From assembly GCA_903959715.1 (NCBI GenBank), contig CAJBXX010000076.1:1-5453 (forward strand): a stretch of 5,453 nt of DNA, in the 5' to 3' direction. The translations under genes and the position numbers were made by a program. The stretch comes from an uncultured Alphaproteobacteria bacterium (GTDB lineage: Bacteria > Pseudomonadota > Alphaproteobacteria > Rickettsiales > UBA1997). Below are positions 1 through 5,453 of the stretch, in pieces. The notes beneath the pieces were generated by a model. It did no database searches. It was not told the DNA's origin and worked only from the letters and a program-made list of their open reading frames with translations. Numbering within the stretch: position 1 is the stretch's first letter; the number at the start of each line of letters is the position of its first letter.

Positions 1-221
1 ACCATGTAAATTAAGGTTTTAGAACCGTTAAATAATTTAGATCAAATTAAAACAAATTATTTTTCTGATCACATTTATACCAAACAATTTTTTTTCTGAT
101 AAAATCTGTTTTATAATTTAAAATCTTACGATACAAAGTAAGAAATTTAAGCACCTCTAATTCTGTATTAATTTTTTATAAAACAATCAATTTTCAAAAA
201 ATTTAATCCAAAATAACTAGA

Positions 222-520
222 AGTTAAAATTTTTTAGCAACACCCCCTCCACTTTACGAGAGAGCGGATCAAAATGCTTCAGAGTGGCTATTTGAAACAT
301 TTAGAATCGTAAATAATTAAAAAGCCTTAGATGATCAACAATATAAATCCAAACTAAAAATCTTTTTAAAATTGAATTTTTTATTTTGGTTTTTTTATGG
401 TGATAAATCTTGATAACACCAGCTTTATAACTTTTACGATTCGCAAATTGTGTTTTATTAACAATTCACTAACCCGCTCCCCCGTAAAATGGAGGACTTA
501 AACTTACAAAATTTTTAACT
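222..520. repeat. Nested imperfect palindrome of about 300 bp
   Basis: Several inverted segments share one centre near 370: 222-234 with 508-520 (12 of 13), 245-272 with 469-496 (21 Watson-Crick of 28), 304-313 with 433-442 (10 of 10) and 349-360 with 378-389 (11 of 12). Shorter matches at 334-338 with 410-414 fit the same centre. The outer main stem is unusually G+C-rich for this region. Identity between arms is moderate, so this could be a long hairpin RNA, a palindromic or MITE-like element, or two inverted copies of a repeat. No clear target duplication was seen at the ends, and no protein is encoded. Confidence 0.6.
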
Positions 521-713
521 ATTAAAATTATTTAACTCAAATCACTTTGATATTTTTTTGATCCAGTTTTTTAAAATAAATTAATATTATTTGAGCATTT
601 TGTTTTAAAACTTTTTTAGTCTTATTTCCAAATTCAAATTAAATTTAATAGATTCTAATTTAAAAATTTCTTGTAAACGCTTTGATTATCTTACCAAACA
701 AAGAACGATTAAA

Positions 714-735
714 CAAAAACTCTGATCAAGTTTTT
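714..735 (-). terminator. Weak candidate terminator hairpin
   Basis: About 90 bases past the stop codon, 715-721 and 729-735 form a perfect 7-bp inverted repeat with a 7-base loop. In the minus-strand transcript it reads AAAAACU-loop-AGUUUUU followed by GUUU. The stem is almost all A-U, so it is weak as an intrinsic terminator. It is the best candidate near the stop, but chance is possible in such AT-rich DNA. Confidence 0.25.
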
Positions 736-820
736 AGCCAAAATAAAGATGTATTTTTTAATTATTTTTCATTTCATACCCCTTAAATAAATTAAATTAG
801 AAATCACAAAATTAAATTTT

Positions 821-3800
821 TTAACCATATAAAAAATTATCATTTGTTAGTTCATGTTGCCCAAGCAACATTAAAGAAAAATCTGAATTATTATCAAAAA
901 TTATAGTATTTAAATTGTTATCAATTTTATAAAATAAAGGATTAGAGCCTTCCGATGGTTGATTTAAATCAATATCAGAATATTTATAAATCGCATTATA
1001 TTCAAAATTTTTGAAGACAATTTTATCAAAATTAATTTCAAAATCTTTTATTGAGTCTTGATTAAAATTATTTGATTCTGATTTATCTTCATAAAAGAAA
1101 ATATCCGCCCCCTCGCCTCCATATAATTTATCAGATCCAAGCCCGCCGACCAAAAAATCATCGCCATAATAAGCTTTCAGAATATCGTCGCCTTCTTGAC
1201 CAAAAATTTTATCATTTCCAATTGCCGATTGAATATTATCATCGCCATTCCCGCCAAATATTTCATCATTTCCCGAACTTGACCATAAAATGTCATTGCC
1301 GTTACCGCCAAGAATTTTTATATCGCCGTAAATAAAATTAAATGAGGTCATATCAACAATATCATCACCGTCTCCAGCTTGAATTTCTTCAATATCACTA
1401 AATTTGGCAATCTCTCCGAAATCCGAAAGATTTTGATCGTCTAAAAACAAGGCATCATCCATTTGAGTTAAGTGCAAAATATCATAACCAGAGCCACCGT
1501 CAAAACAGTCAAAACTCTTGATTTTATTACTCACATCGAACTCATCTCCGGAATAAATATTCCAAGCTCTAAAATTTATTTCATCATTATTTTGCCACTT
1601 TCCATCTTCAGAATAAAAAATTTCATCATCGCCATTTTCGGCATAAATTAAATCATTTGAAAAATTTTGTGCATAAATTTTATTAGTATAAATATCGCCA
1701 TTTATTTGATTTTTATTAATAACTTTATGTGCATCTTGAGCAATATCTCGTGATAAATTTATTTTAAATAATTGCTCAATTTCTCCCCCATTTTCATCAA
1801 AAGCTTTGATTTTAAAATTTAACGCTCCGGTTCTTGGAATTTGCGTTTTCATAATTCCGATTTCTTGATCAAAATTTATCCAATTAGGCAATTTATCAAA
1901 ACCCGCTAAAGATAAATCGAACTTTATTTTATCAGCGTCCGCATCTCGAAAATATTGATTAAAATCAATATTGATTTCCTGATTAACTTTAAAAGAAAAA
2001 TCATTGATAAAGCCTTCGGGTTTATCATTTTTTTGATTAAAATAAATCAAGATTTTTTCATTTTTTAAATCTTGATCAATGCTTTCAATTTCATCAAAGC
2101 CACTAAAATTATTAATAGTTTTGTAAGTTAAAATTGAAGAAATTTGATCAAAAATAAAATTACCATTTCGAGCGTTGAAAGTTAAATTTTTAAGTTGTTT
2201 TTTGGTATCAAAATTTTTATCAAAATATTCTTGATTAAAAATTATTTCTTGATCTTCTTCAAAAATTAAAAACTGTTGCGGAATATTTATTTTAGAGCCA
2301 TCAGCAAATTCTATTACATCAATTTTTGGATTATTAATGAATTGATTTTCAATAATAATTTTATGATTTTTTTGCTTATCGGTAAAAATTTCTAAATTAT
2401 TTTCAACCCTCGCAAATGAAAGATTTTTTAATTTTATTGCATTTGAAAATTTTATTGAATCCGCAACATCATTTCCACTTTCAAAAATTTTATCAATTCC
2501 ATGATTTTCGTCAAAAAAATAAATATCATTACCACTTCCACCAGAAATTAAATCATTGCCAAGACCGCTATTTATATAGTTGTAATTGGCATCTCCAATA
2601 ATTTCATCATCAAAATTTGAAGCTATAACATCTTCAATTTCTCGAATAATTATTTTAGAATTTTGTTGATTTTTTTGAATAATATTATTGGTTAAATCAA
2701 CTTTAATTGAACTCGAAAAATTATTAAGATTAATTTGATCAAAACCGCTTCCACCAACGATTTCTTGATTATTTTCTCCACAGTAAATTATATCATTTCC
2801 GGCTTCTAAAAATATTTTATCGGCACCGTAATAAGCATCAACAATATCATCGCCATCACCAGCAAAAATCCAATCATCGCCGACTCCACCATTGATAAAA
2901 TCGTTACCATTTCCACCAAAAATTTCATCATTACCCTCATTGCCAAAAATAAAATCATCACCTTCACCAAGCCATAATTTATCATTGCCCAAGCCACCAT
3001 GAATAATCAAATTATTAATAGAAAATTTTTGCGAACTAAAATTAATTATATCATCGCCATCAAAAGCAAAAATTGCCTCGATTGATTTAATGCGCGAAGG
3101 TGAATTTGCTAATTGCAAATTATCATCTGGCGATAAAAAATCATTGCCATTGGTCATTAAAATTGAATTAAAACCTTCTCCGCCATCAAAATTATCATTA
3201 CTTTTATTATAACCAGTAATTTCATAATTTTGCGAATTATAGAAATTTGTAGTGGAAAAATGCGAAATTTTATTAAATAAAAAATCAACTTTATTAACCG
3301 TTTGCAAAAAAACATATTTTGAGCTTCGGAAAGACTCATATTGAACCCTTGATGAAGAAATTGGAATTTCATATTGAGCGATTTTCTCAATATTTGTTAA
3401 TTCGTTAGAACTTTCAAAGGCACTGTTTTGTTGAGAATTTGTTAAATTAACCAATTTATTACTTGGTTTGTAAGTATAGTATTCTTTTGCTGGCGGAATA
3501 TCTCCAACTCTGATTTTTGAGAGAAGCCCTTCGCGGGTTTTATAATAAGCGATTTCATCGCTAAAAATTTGCTGTTCTAATTTTATAAATTTATCATCAA
3601 CTTCGTAATGCAAAATATCGTCACCCTTCATACCAAAAAGCTCATCATAACCATAACCACCAAATAATTCATCATTAAAATCCGATCCAAAAATTTGATT
3701 ATTTTGTTCATCTCCAAATAAAATTTGACCACAATTTTCACCAAATAAAATTTTTGATTCACCGTTTAAAGCATAACCAATTTTAAGATTTTCTTGATTT

Positions 3801-5453
3801 AAATCATTAATTTTGGCATTCAAAAAAATAATTTTCTGATTTTGACCAAAATTTAATTCAAGATTATTGTCAATTTGCTTAGTATTGTTGATTATTTGAG
3901 CAAAATTTAAAGGATTTTTATAATCAGTTTTAATAATTATTTTATCATTATTTTTATTAAAATTTTCAATAATATCGATTGTTGATTGTTGATTTTTTAA
4001 TGCTTCAATAATTATCGTATCATTGCCCAATCCGCCATTTATAATATCCGATCCGGCACCATCCGTAATAAAATCATCACCATCTTCGCCATAAATTTTG
4101 TCATCACCATCGCCACCATAAATAATATCGCCACCCAAACCACCCAACACGAAATTATTGCCATTTTGTAAAAATATTCTGTCAGCTCCAGCTTCGCCAT
4201 AAATTTTATCATCACCCAATCCAGCATAAATTTCATCGTCACCGAGCCCAGCCCGCACTAAATCGTCGCCGTCTCCGCATTCGATAGAATCAAAACCGCT
4301 TCCACCCCAAATTAAATCATTTCCCGAACCGCCTTTAATAAAATCATTGCCGATATCGCCGAATATTTTATCGTCTCCATCGTTCCCATTAAGCTGATCG
4401 TCGCCCTCACCACCAGAAATATAATCGCGACCCCCACCGCCATCAATAAAATCAGCACCGTTTTGCCCAAAAATATAATCGTCTCCACTTCCAGTTTTAA
4501 CCGAATCATTGCCAGAGTTTGCATAAATTATATTGCCCTCATTGGCATTGTTTTTTAAATCTTGATTTGACGAATTTAAAGGATTTTGTTCGATTAAATT
4601 TTTAACATAAATTCTATCATTTCCTCCCTCACCAAAAACCTGATTTCCAAAATTTGAAATTATAATTTCATCTTCACCACCGCCACCAAAAATTAAATTT
4701 TTGCCCTCCAAATCTTGAATTAAATCATTACCTTCATTACCATAAATTTCGTCATCTCCCTTATTGCCGTCAATATTGTCTTGCCCAACACCGCCTAATA
4801 TCAAATCATTGTTGACGCCACCATTTATAACATCATTTCCGGAGCCTCCGAACAAAACATCATCGCCAGCAAAACCCATAATTCTATCATTCCCCGAACC
4901 ACCATTTATTTGATTTTGATAAAGATTTCCGTAAATATTTTCTGACCAGAAATTGCCAATTGCTCTGCTATTTTCAGAATCAAGATTTATCATTGGTTGG
5001 CGATCTTCTCTCCAAACTTGATAATATCCACCAAAGATATTGCGTTGCTTTTTAATTGATACCCATTCGATTTGATTCAAAATTTCATTATCAATTTTTT
5101 CAATTTCACCGGCGTTATTTTTAAAAATATTTTCACTATTATTCGCACCAAAAAAACTTATATTGTTAAGATCTTTAGCGATCGAAATTTGATCTTGATA
5201 AGCGGTTAAAAATTCTTGTTGAATTGAAACTTCTTGATTAATTATTGTGTTAAAATTAAATTTAGCGAAACCAAGAGAATCAAGGTCAATCCCTTGCAAA
5301 TTGATTGAAAATTTATTATCAAATTCAAGAGTTTTTATTAAAATTTTATTTAAATCTGATGATAAATAATATTGATTTTTTATTAAAATTTTATCATTTA
5401 AAAGATTATTTTTTTCATCAAAGAAATTTATGATTAAATCATTTTGACTTTTC
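821..5453 (-). CDS. Giant RTX-repeat calcium-binding protein, type I secretion substrate (5'-partial)
   Basis: The frame is open from the window edge to TAA at 821-823 and encodes 1543 visible residues. It carries about 58 glycine/aspartate nonapeptides of the GGxGxDxUx type, which in the RTX family bind calcium in a parallel beta-roll and drive folding after export. Interspersed are two HCBP-related domains, a cadherin-like and a CADG-like domain, two paralogous composite modules and a C-terminal type I secretion domain. The TTG at 5297-5299 is rejected as the start: 51 in-frame codons precede it without a stop or ATG, they form an HCBP-related domain running through the TTG, and no Shine-Dalgarno sequence lies before it. 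There is no visible protease, lipase or pore-forming domain, so an adhesin or surface-layer-like role is an inference from architecture. Cysteine is rare (C341, C523, C840, C1265). No secretion genes neighbour it, and about 820 gene-free bases follow. The family call is secure, the specific role is unknown. Confidence 0.96.
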   Translation of the reverse strand, partial: KSQNDLIINFFDEKNNLLNDKILIKNQYYLSSDLNKILIKTLEFDNKFSINLQGIDLDSLGFAKFNFNTIINQEVSIQQEFLTAYQDQISIAKDLNNISFFGANNSENIFKNNAGEIEKIDNEILNQIEWVSIKKQRNIFGGYYQVWREDRQPMINLDSENSRAIGNFWSENIYGNLYQNQINGGSGNDRIMGFAGDDVLFGGSGNDVINGGVNNDLILGGVGQDNIDGNKGDDEIYGNEGNDLIQDLEGKNLIFGGGGEDEIIISNFGNQVFGEGGNDRIYVKNLIEQNPLNSSNQDLKNNANEGNIIYANSGNDSVKTGSGDDYIFGQNGADFIDGGGGRDYISGGEGDDQLNGNDGDDKIFGDIGNDFIKGGSGNDLIWGGSGFDSIECGDGDDLVRAGLGDDEIYAGLGDDKIYGEAGADRIFLQNGNNFVLGGLGGDIIYGGDGDDKIYGEDGDDFITDGAGSDIINGGLGNDTIIIEALKNQQSTIDIIENFNKNNDKIIIKTDYKNPLNFAQIINNTKQIDNNLELNFGQNQKIIFLNAKINDLNQENLKIGYALNGESKILFGENCGQILFGDEQNNQIFGSDFNDELFGGYGYDELFGMKGDDILHYEVDDKFIKLEQQIFSDEIAYYKTREGLLSKIRVGDIPPAKEYYTYKPSNKLVNLTNSQQNSAFESSNELTNIEKIAQYEIPISSSRVQYESFRSSKYVFLQTVNKVDFLFNKISHFSTTNFYNSQNYEITGYNKSNDNFDGGEGFNSILMTNGNDFLSPDDNLQLANSPSRIKSIEAIFAFDGDDIINFSSQKFSINNLIIHGGLGNDKLWLGEGDDFIFGNEGNDEIFGGNGNDFINGGVGDDWIFAGDGDDIVDAYYGADKIFLEAGNDIIYCGENNQEIVGGSGFDQINLNNFSSSIKVDLTNNIIQKNQQNSKIIIREIEDVIASNFDDEIIGDANYNYINSGLGNDLISGGSGNDIYFFDENHGIDKIFESGNDVADSIKFSNAIKLKNLSFARVENNLEIFTDKQKNHKIIIENQFINNPKIDVIEFADGSKINIPQQFLIFEEDQEIIFNQEYFDKNFDTKKQLKNLTFNARNGNFIFDQISSILTYKTINNFSGFDEIESIDQDLKNEKILIYFNQKNDKPEGFINDFSFKVNQEINIDFNQYFRDADADKIKFDLSLAGFDKLPNWINFDQEIGIMKTQIPRTGALNFKIKAFDENGGEIEQLFKINLSRDIAQDAHKVINKNQINGDIYTNKIYAQNFSNDLIYAENGDDEIFYSEDGKWQNNDEINFRAWNIYSGDEFDVSNKIKSFDCFDGGSGYDILHLTQMDDALFLDDQNLSDFGEIAKFSDIEEIQAGDGDDIVDMTSFNFIYGDIKILGGNGNDILWSSSGNDEIFGGNGDDNIQSAIGNDKIFGQEGDDILKAYYGDDFLVGGLGSDKLYGGEGADIFFYEDKSESNNFNQDSIKDFEINFDKIVFKNFEYNAIYKYSDIDLNQPSEGSNPLFYKIDNNLNTIIFDNNSDFSLMLLGQHELTNDNFLYG
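824..1096 (-). other. C-terminal type I secretion target domain
   Basis: Residues 1402-1492 continue from GADIFFY with DSIKDFEINFDKIVFK, FYKIDNNLNTIIFDNN and LLGQHELTNDNFLYG. This is the C-terminal domain order of serralysin-like (peptidase M10 C-terminal type) and other type I substrates: D-x-I-x-D-F...D-K-I, a strand pair, then L-x-G-x-x-x-L-T-x-x-N/D-F. The uncleaved signal recognised by the ABC transporter is expected within about the last 50-60 residues. The normal ending shows the gene is intact at its 3' end. Confidence 0.87.
1097..1312 (-). repeat. RTX array 4: eight nonapeptides
   Basis: Residues 1330-1401 are eight nine-residue units in register from LGGNGNDIL to YGGEGADIF, the last array before the C-terminal domain. 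The closing GGEGADIFFY is the standard junction (GGxGADxFxF) between an RTX beta-roll and a serralysin-type C-terminal domain. Confidence 0.95.
1151..1504 (-). other. Composite RTX module B (paralogue of module A)
   Basis: Residues 1266-1383 contain FDGGSGYDIL, DDALFLDDQNL, SDIEEIQAGDGDDIVDMTS, YGDIKILGGNGNDILW and a run of nonapeptides to KAYYGDDFL. This copy is closer than module A to the form I associate with bacterial RTX proteins, keeping DALFLDD and DDIVDMTS, whereas A has DFLSPDD and DDIINFSS. Module A therefore appears the more diverged copy. Confidence 0.83.
1505..1717 (-). other. Entry segment of module B
   Basis: Residues 1195-1265 contain two degenerate repeats (around NDLIYAENGDDEIFYSED), then an aromatic segment with KWQNNDEINFRAWNIY and VSNKIKSFDC leading into FDGGSGY. 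Similar GDDxxxY...D entry segments precede FDGG modules in other large RTX proteins. The equivalent in module A begins GDDILHYEVDD and is much longer. Confidence 0.6.
1748..2014 (-). other. CADG/putative-Ig-like domain
   Basis: Residues 1096-1184 show FSFKVNQEINIDFNQYFRDA, then DADKIKFDLSLAG, LPNWINFDQEIGIM, TGALNFKIKAFDENGGEI and LFKINLS. This is the dystroglycan-type cadherin-like pattern: F-x-D-x-D...Y/F-x-L...LPxWIxFD...G...F-x-I-x-A-x-D-x-x-G. It follows directly on the cadherin-like domain, forming a two-domain extracellular beta-sandwich stalk between the two halves of the RTX protein. Confidence 0.85.
2015..2275 (-). other. Cadherin-like (tandem-95/Cadherin_5 type) domain
   Basis: Residues 1009-1095 show FLIFEEDQEIIFNQEYF, then LTFNARNGNFIFDQ, LTYKTINNFSGFDEI, ILIYFNQ and the closing NDKP. 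The landmarks of the bacterial cadherin-like beta-sandwich repeat are present in order: an acidic ED start, NGxFxFD, LTYxxxxNFxGxDxI and the NDxP exit. Such repeats act as extracellular adhesion or spacer units. Only one copy is visible. Confidence 0.75.
2294..2542 (-). other. HCBP-related domain 2
   Basis: Residues 920-1002 read GNDIYFFDENHGIDKIFE, a DSIKF strand, IKLKNLSFARVENNLEIF, KIIIENQF and VIEFADGSKI. This matches the haemolysin-type calcium-binding protein related domain (PF06594 type), with its GND-x-Y-x-F entry, D-x-I-x-F, N-L-x-F, N-x-L-x-I and I-E-F-x-D-G landmarks in order. The domain typically follows an RTX run and is thought to complete or cap the beta-roll. Confidence 0.88.
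2519..2731 (-). other. RTX-associated beta segment plus three nonapeptides
   Basis: Residues 857-927 contain SSIKVDLTNN, IREIEDVIASNFDDEIIGDA and NYNYINSGLGND, then SGGSGNDIY. This follows the common RTX pattern of a VDL strand, an IE-V-x-A/G-S turn, a DDxIxGDAxxN turn and a fresh run of nonapeptides (901-927). It links array 3 to the second HCBP-related domain. Confidence 0.78.
2732..3001 (-). repeat. RTX array 3: 10 nonapeptides in register
   Basis: Residues 767-856 are ten nine-residue units from HGGLGNDKL to VGGSGFDQI. The first seven overlap the end of module A. Units such as FGGNGNDFI and NGGVGDDWI are canonical, while YCGENNQEI is degenerate and holds one of the four cysteines. Confidence 0.94.
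2813..3190 (-). other. Composite RTX module A (paralogue of module B)
   Basis: Residues 704-829 start with FDGGEGFNSIL, continue through LSPDDN, IKSIEAIFAFDGDDII, SSQKF and IHGGLGNDKLW, and end in canonical nonapeptides and DAYYGADKI. Module B (1266-1383) has the same order: FDGGSGYDIL, FLDDQN, SDIEEIQAGDGDDIV, TSFNF, ILGGNGNDILW and KAYYGDDFL, at nearly the same spacing. This is a recurring module of large bacterial RTX proteins. I infer that the two copies arose by internal duplication or by recombination with a relative. Confidence 0.82.
3194..3610 (-). other. Long unrecognised insert at the head of module A
   Basis: Residues 564-702 run between FGMKGDDIL and the FDGGEGF motif. They are rich in Y, F, S, N and K, lack glycine repeats, and include strings such as GLLSKIRVGDIPPAKEYYTY and SSRVQYESFRSSKYVF. 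The equivalent stretch of module B, from its GDDEIFY to FDGGSGY, is only about 40 residues. The insert is therefore about 100 residues longer, and could be a separate small domain. I do not recognise it. Confidence 0.5.
3611..3748 (-). repeat. RTX array 2: about five degenerate nonapeptides
   Basis: Residues 518-563 contain LFGENCGQI, FGDEQNNQI, FGSDFNDEL, FGGYGYDEL and FGMKGDDIL, with one extra residue between the first two. The early units have lost calcium-loop residues and the last two are near-canonical. The final unit runs into composite module A. Confidence 0.88.
3776..4006 (-). other. Internal serralysin-C-terminus-like beta domain
   Basis: Residues 432-508 follow the 19-unit array and resemble the domain that ends many secreted RTX proteins. 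They show DIIENFNKNNDKIIIK (the usual D-x-I-x-D/N-F...D-K-I signature), a strand pair around LELNFGQNQKIIFLN, and a DLNQENLKIG ending. The protein's own C-terminus has the parallel order DSIKDF...FDKIVFK, TIIFDNN and LTNDNF. Here it is internal, so it probably caps the beta-roll rather than acting as a secretion signal. The assignment is by eye only. Confidence 0.6.
4013..4525 (-). repeat. RTX array 1b: 19 uninterrupted nonapeptides
   Basis: Residues 259-429 are exactly 19 nine-residue units in perfect register, from YANSGNDSV to NGGLGNDTI, the longest unbroken array in the window. Typical units are SGGEGDDQL, YGGDGDDKI and YGEDGDDFI. One unit carries a cysteine (ECGDGDDLV) and one has lost the calcium aspartate (FLQNGNNFV). 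The family model is a right-handed parallel beta-roll in which successive GGxGxD turns chelate calcium. The DNA here looks richer in G and C than the linkers because of Gly, Asp and Ala codons. Confidence 0.97.
4610..4906 (-). repeat. RTX array 1a: 11 nonapeptides in register
   Basis: Residues 132-230 form 11 consecutive nine-residue units without insertions or deletions, beginning NGGSGNDRI, MGFAGDDVL, FGGSGNDVI and ending FGEGGNDRI. Most keep the G-x-D calcium-loop positions. Units 8 (QDLEGKNLI) and 10 (IISNFGNQV) are degenerate and may not bind calcium. At DNA level this is a diverged 27-bp tandem repeat. A 28-residue asparagine-rich insertion (231-258) separates it from the next array. 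Confidence 0.95.
4907..5296 (-). other. Unassigned N-terminal linker of the visible protein
   Basis: Residues 2-131 lie between the first HCBP-related domain and the first RTX array. The first two thirds are rich in N, I, Q and E with no glycine repeats. The last part (about residues 79-130) is aromatic and basic, with the strings GGYYQVWREDRQPMINLD and NFWSENIYG leading directly into the first nonapeptide. Such a segment may cap the N-terminal end of the beta-roll. I recognise no named family here. Confidence 0.5.
5297..5453 (-). other. HCBP-related domain 1 (C-terminal part, cut by window edge)
   Basis: The 51 codons upstream of the TTG, plus the TTG itself, encode a segment beginning KSQNDLIINFFDEKN, then a DKILIKNQ strand and an LEFDNKFSINL end. 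This matches the order seen in the second, clearer HCBP-related domain of the same protein (residues 920-1002): NNLEIF, then KIIIENQF, then IEFADGSKINI. In RTX proteins this domain (haemolysin-type calcium-binding protein related, PF06594 type) usually follows an RTX block, so more nonapeptides probably lie just outside the window. Identification rests on pattern matching by eye. Confidence 0.72.

Larger units (their letters stand above)
1..820. other. Gene-free AT-rich region downstream of the RTX gene
   Basis: I see no convincing coding sequence here on either strand: stops are dense in all frames and nothing resembles a tRNA, rRNA or known riboswitch. What it holds is the palindromic structure at 222..520, the weak hairpin at 714-735, a T-tract repeat around 56-100, and an imperfect direct repeat (559-580 and 723-747, both of the form TGATC-AGTTTTT-AAAATAAA). 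The part beyond position 1 is not visible, so the nature of the next gene is unknown. Confidence 0.7.

Noticed and set aside
89..117. TATAAT at 112-117 as a plus-strand promoter
   Set aside because: No matching -35 element lies at the proper distance (only a T-run), no gene follows, and such hexamers are expected by chance in this AT-rich stretch.
245..300. GC-richer patch as a tRNA or signal recognition particle RNA fragment
   Set aside because: There is no T-loop or cloverleaf, and none of the conserved SRP helix-8 motifs were found on either strand.
602..618. GTTTTAAAAC followed by a T-run as a plus-strand terminator
   Set aside because: The palindrome has no loop and only A-T pairs between its end G-C pairs, so it cannot form a stable hairpin; no plus-strand gene ends nearby.
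1072..1335. Plus-strand open frame of 87 codons, and similar shadow frames elsewhere under the RTX gene
   Set aside because: They lie wholly inside the RTX coding sequence in other frames, are rich in His, Arg, Met or Leu as expected from reading Gly/Asp repeat codons out of frame, and match no family.
4010..4906. Regular repeat structure resembling a tandem or CRISPR-like array
   Set aside because: The 27-bp periodicity is in frame with the RTX nonapeptides; there are no identical repeats separated by unique spacers.
821..5453. RTX toxin of the pore-forming haemolysin or protease class
   Set aside because: The visible part has no hydrophobic pore-forming region, no HExxH-type metalloprotease motif and no lipase motif. 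An enzymatic domain could exist only in the missing N-terminal part.

Overview
The window holds one gene: the 3' part of a very large RTX (repeats-in-toxin, glycine/aspartate-rich calcium-binding) protein read on the minus strand, followed on its downstream side by about 820 bases with no recognisable gene. The DNA is strongly AT-rich, with lysine, asparagine and isoleucine codons dominating outside the repeats. Together with a C-terminal domain of the kind exported by type I secretion, this suggests a low-GC Gram-negative bacterium, probably a proteobacterium. The sequence does not allow a firmer placement.

Layout, read in the gene's direction (high to low coordinates). The reading frame is already open at the window edge (5453) and runs to a TAA at 821-823, giving 1543 visible residues. 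The obvious in-window start, a TTG at 5297-5299, falls inside a recognisable domain and has no ribosome binding site, so the true start lies outside the window. The visible domain order is: tail of a haemolysin-type calcium-binding-related (HCBP) domain; an aromatic-rich linker; two RTX arrays of 11 and 19 nonapeptides; an internal serralysin-C-terminus-like beta domain; a short RTX array; a composite module A with a long unrecognised insert; a second HCBP-related domain; a cadherin-like domain; a CADG/Ig-like domain; a composite module B paralogous to A; and a C-terminal type I secretion domain ending in an LxGxxxLTxxNF motif. No secretion ABC transporter, membrane fusion protein or outer membrane channel is encoded here, so these must lie elsewhere. 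The architecture fits a secreted or surface-retained calcium-dependent adhesin or surface protein. No enzymatic or pore-forming domain is visible in this part.

The non-coding 1..820 region contains a nested imperfect palindrome of about 300 bp (222..520). Its best stem is 28 consecutive pairs on the minus strand, with every non-Watson-Crick position a G-U wobble. It may be a long hairpin RNA, a palindromic or MITE-like element, or two inverted copies of a repeat. It is the only part of the window not explained by familiar families. A weak hairpin-plus-U-tract lies about 90 bases past the stop codon. In residue numbers below, residue 1 is the TTG codon at 5297-5299.
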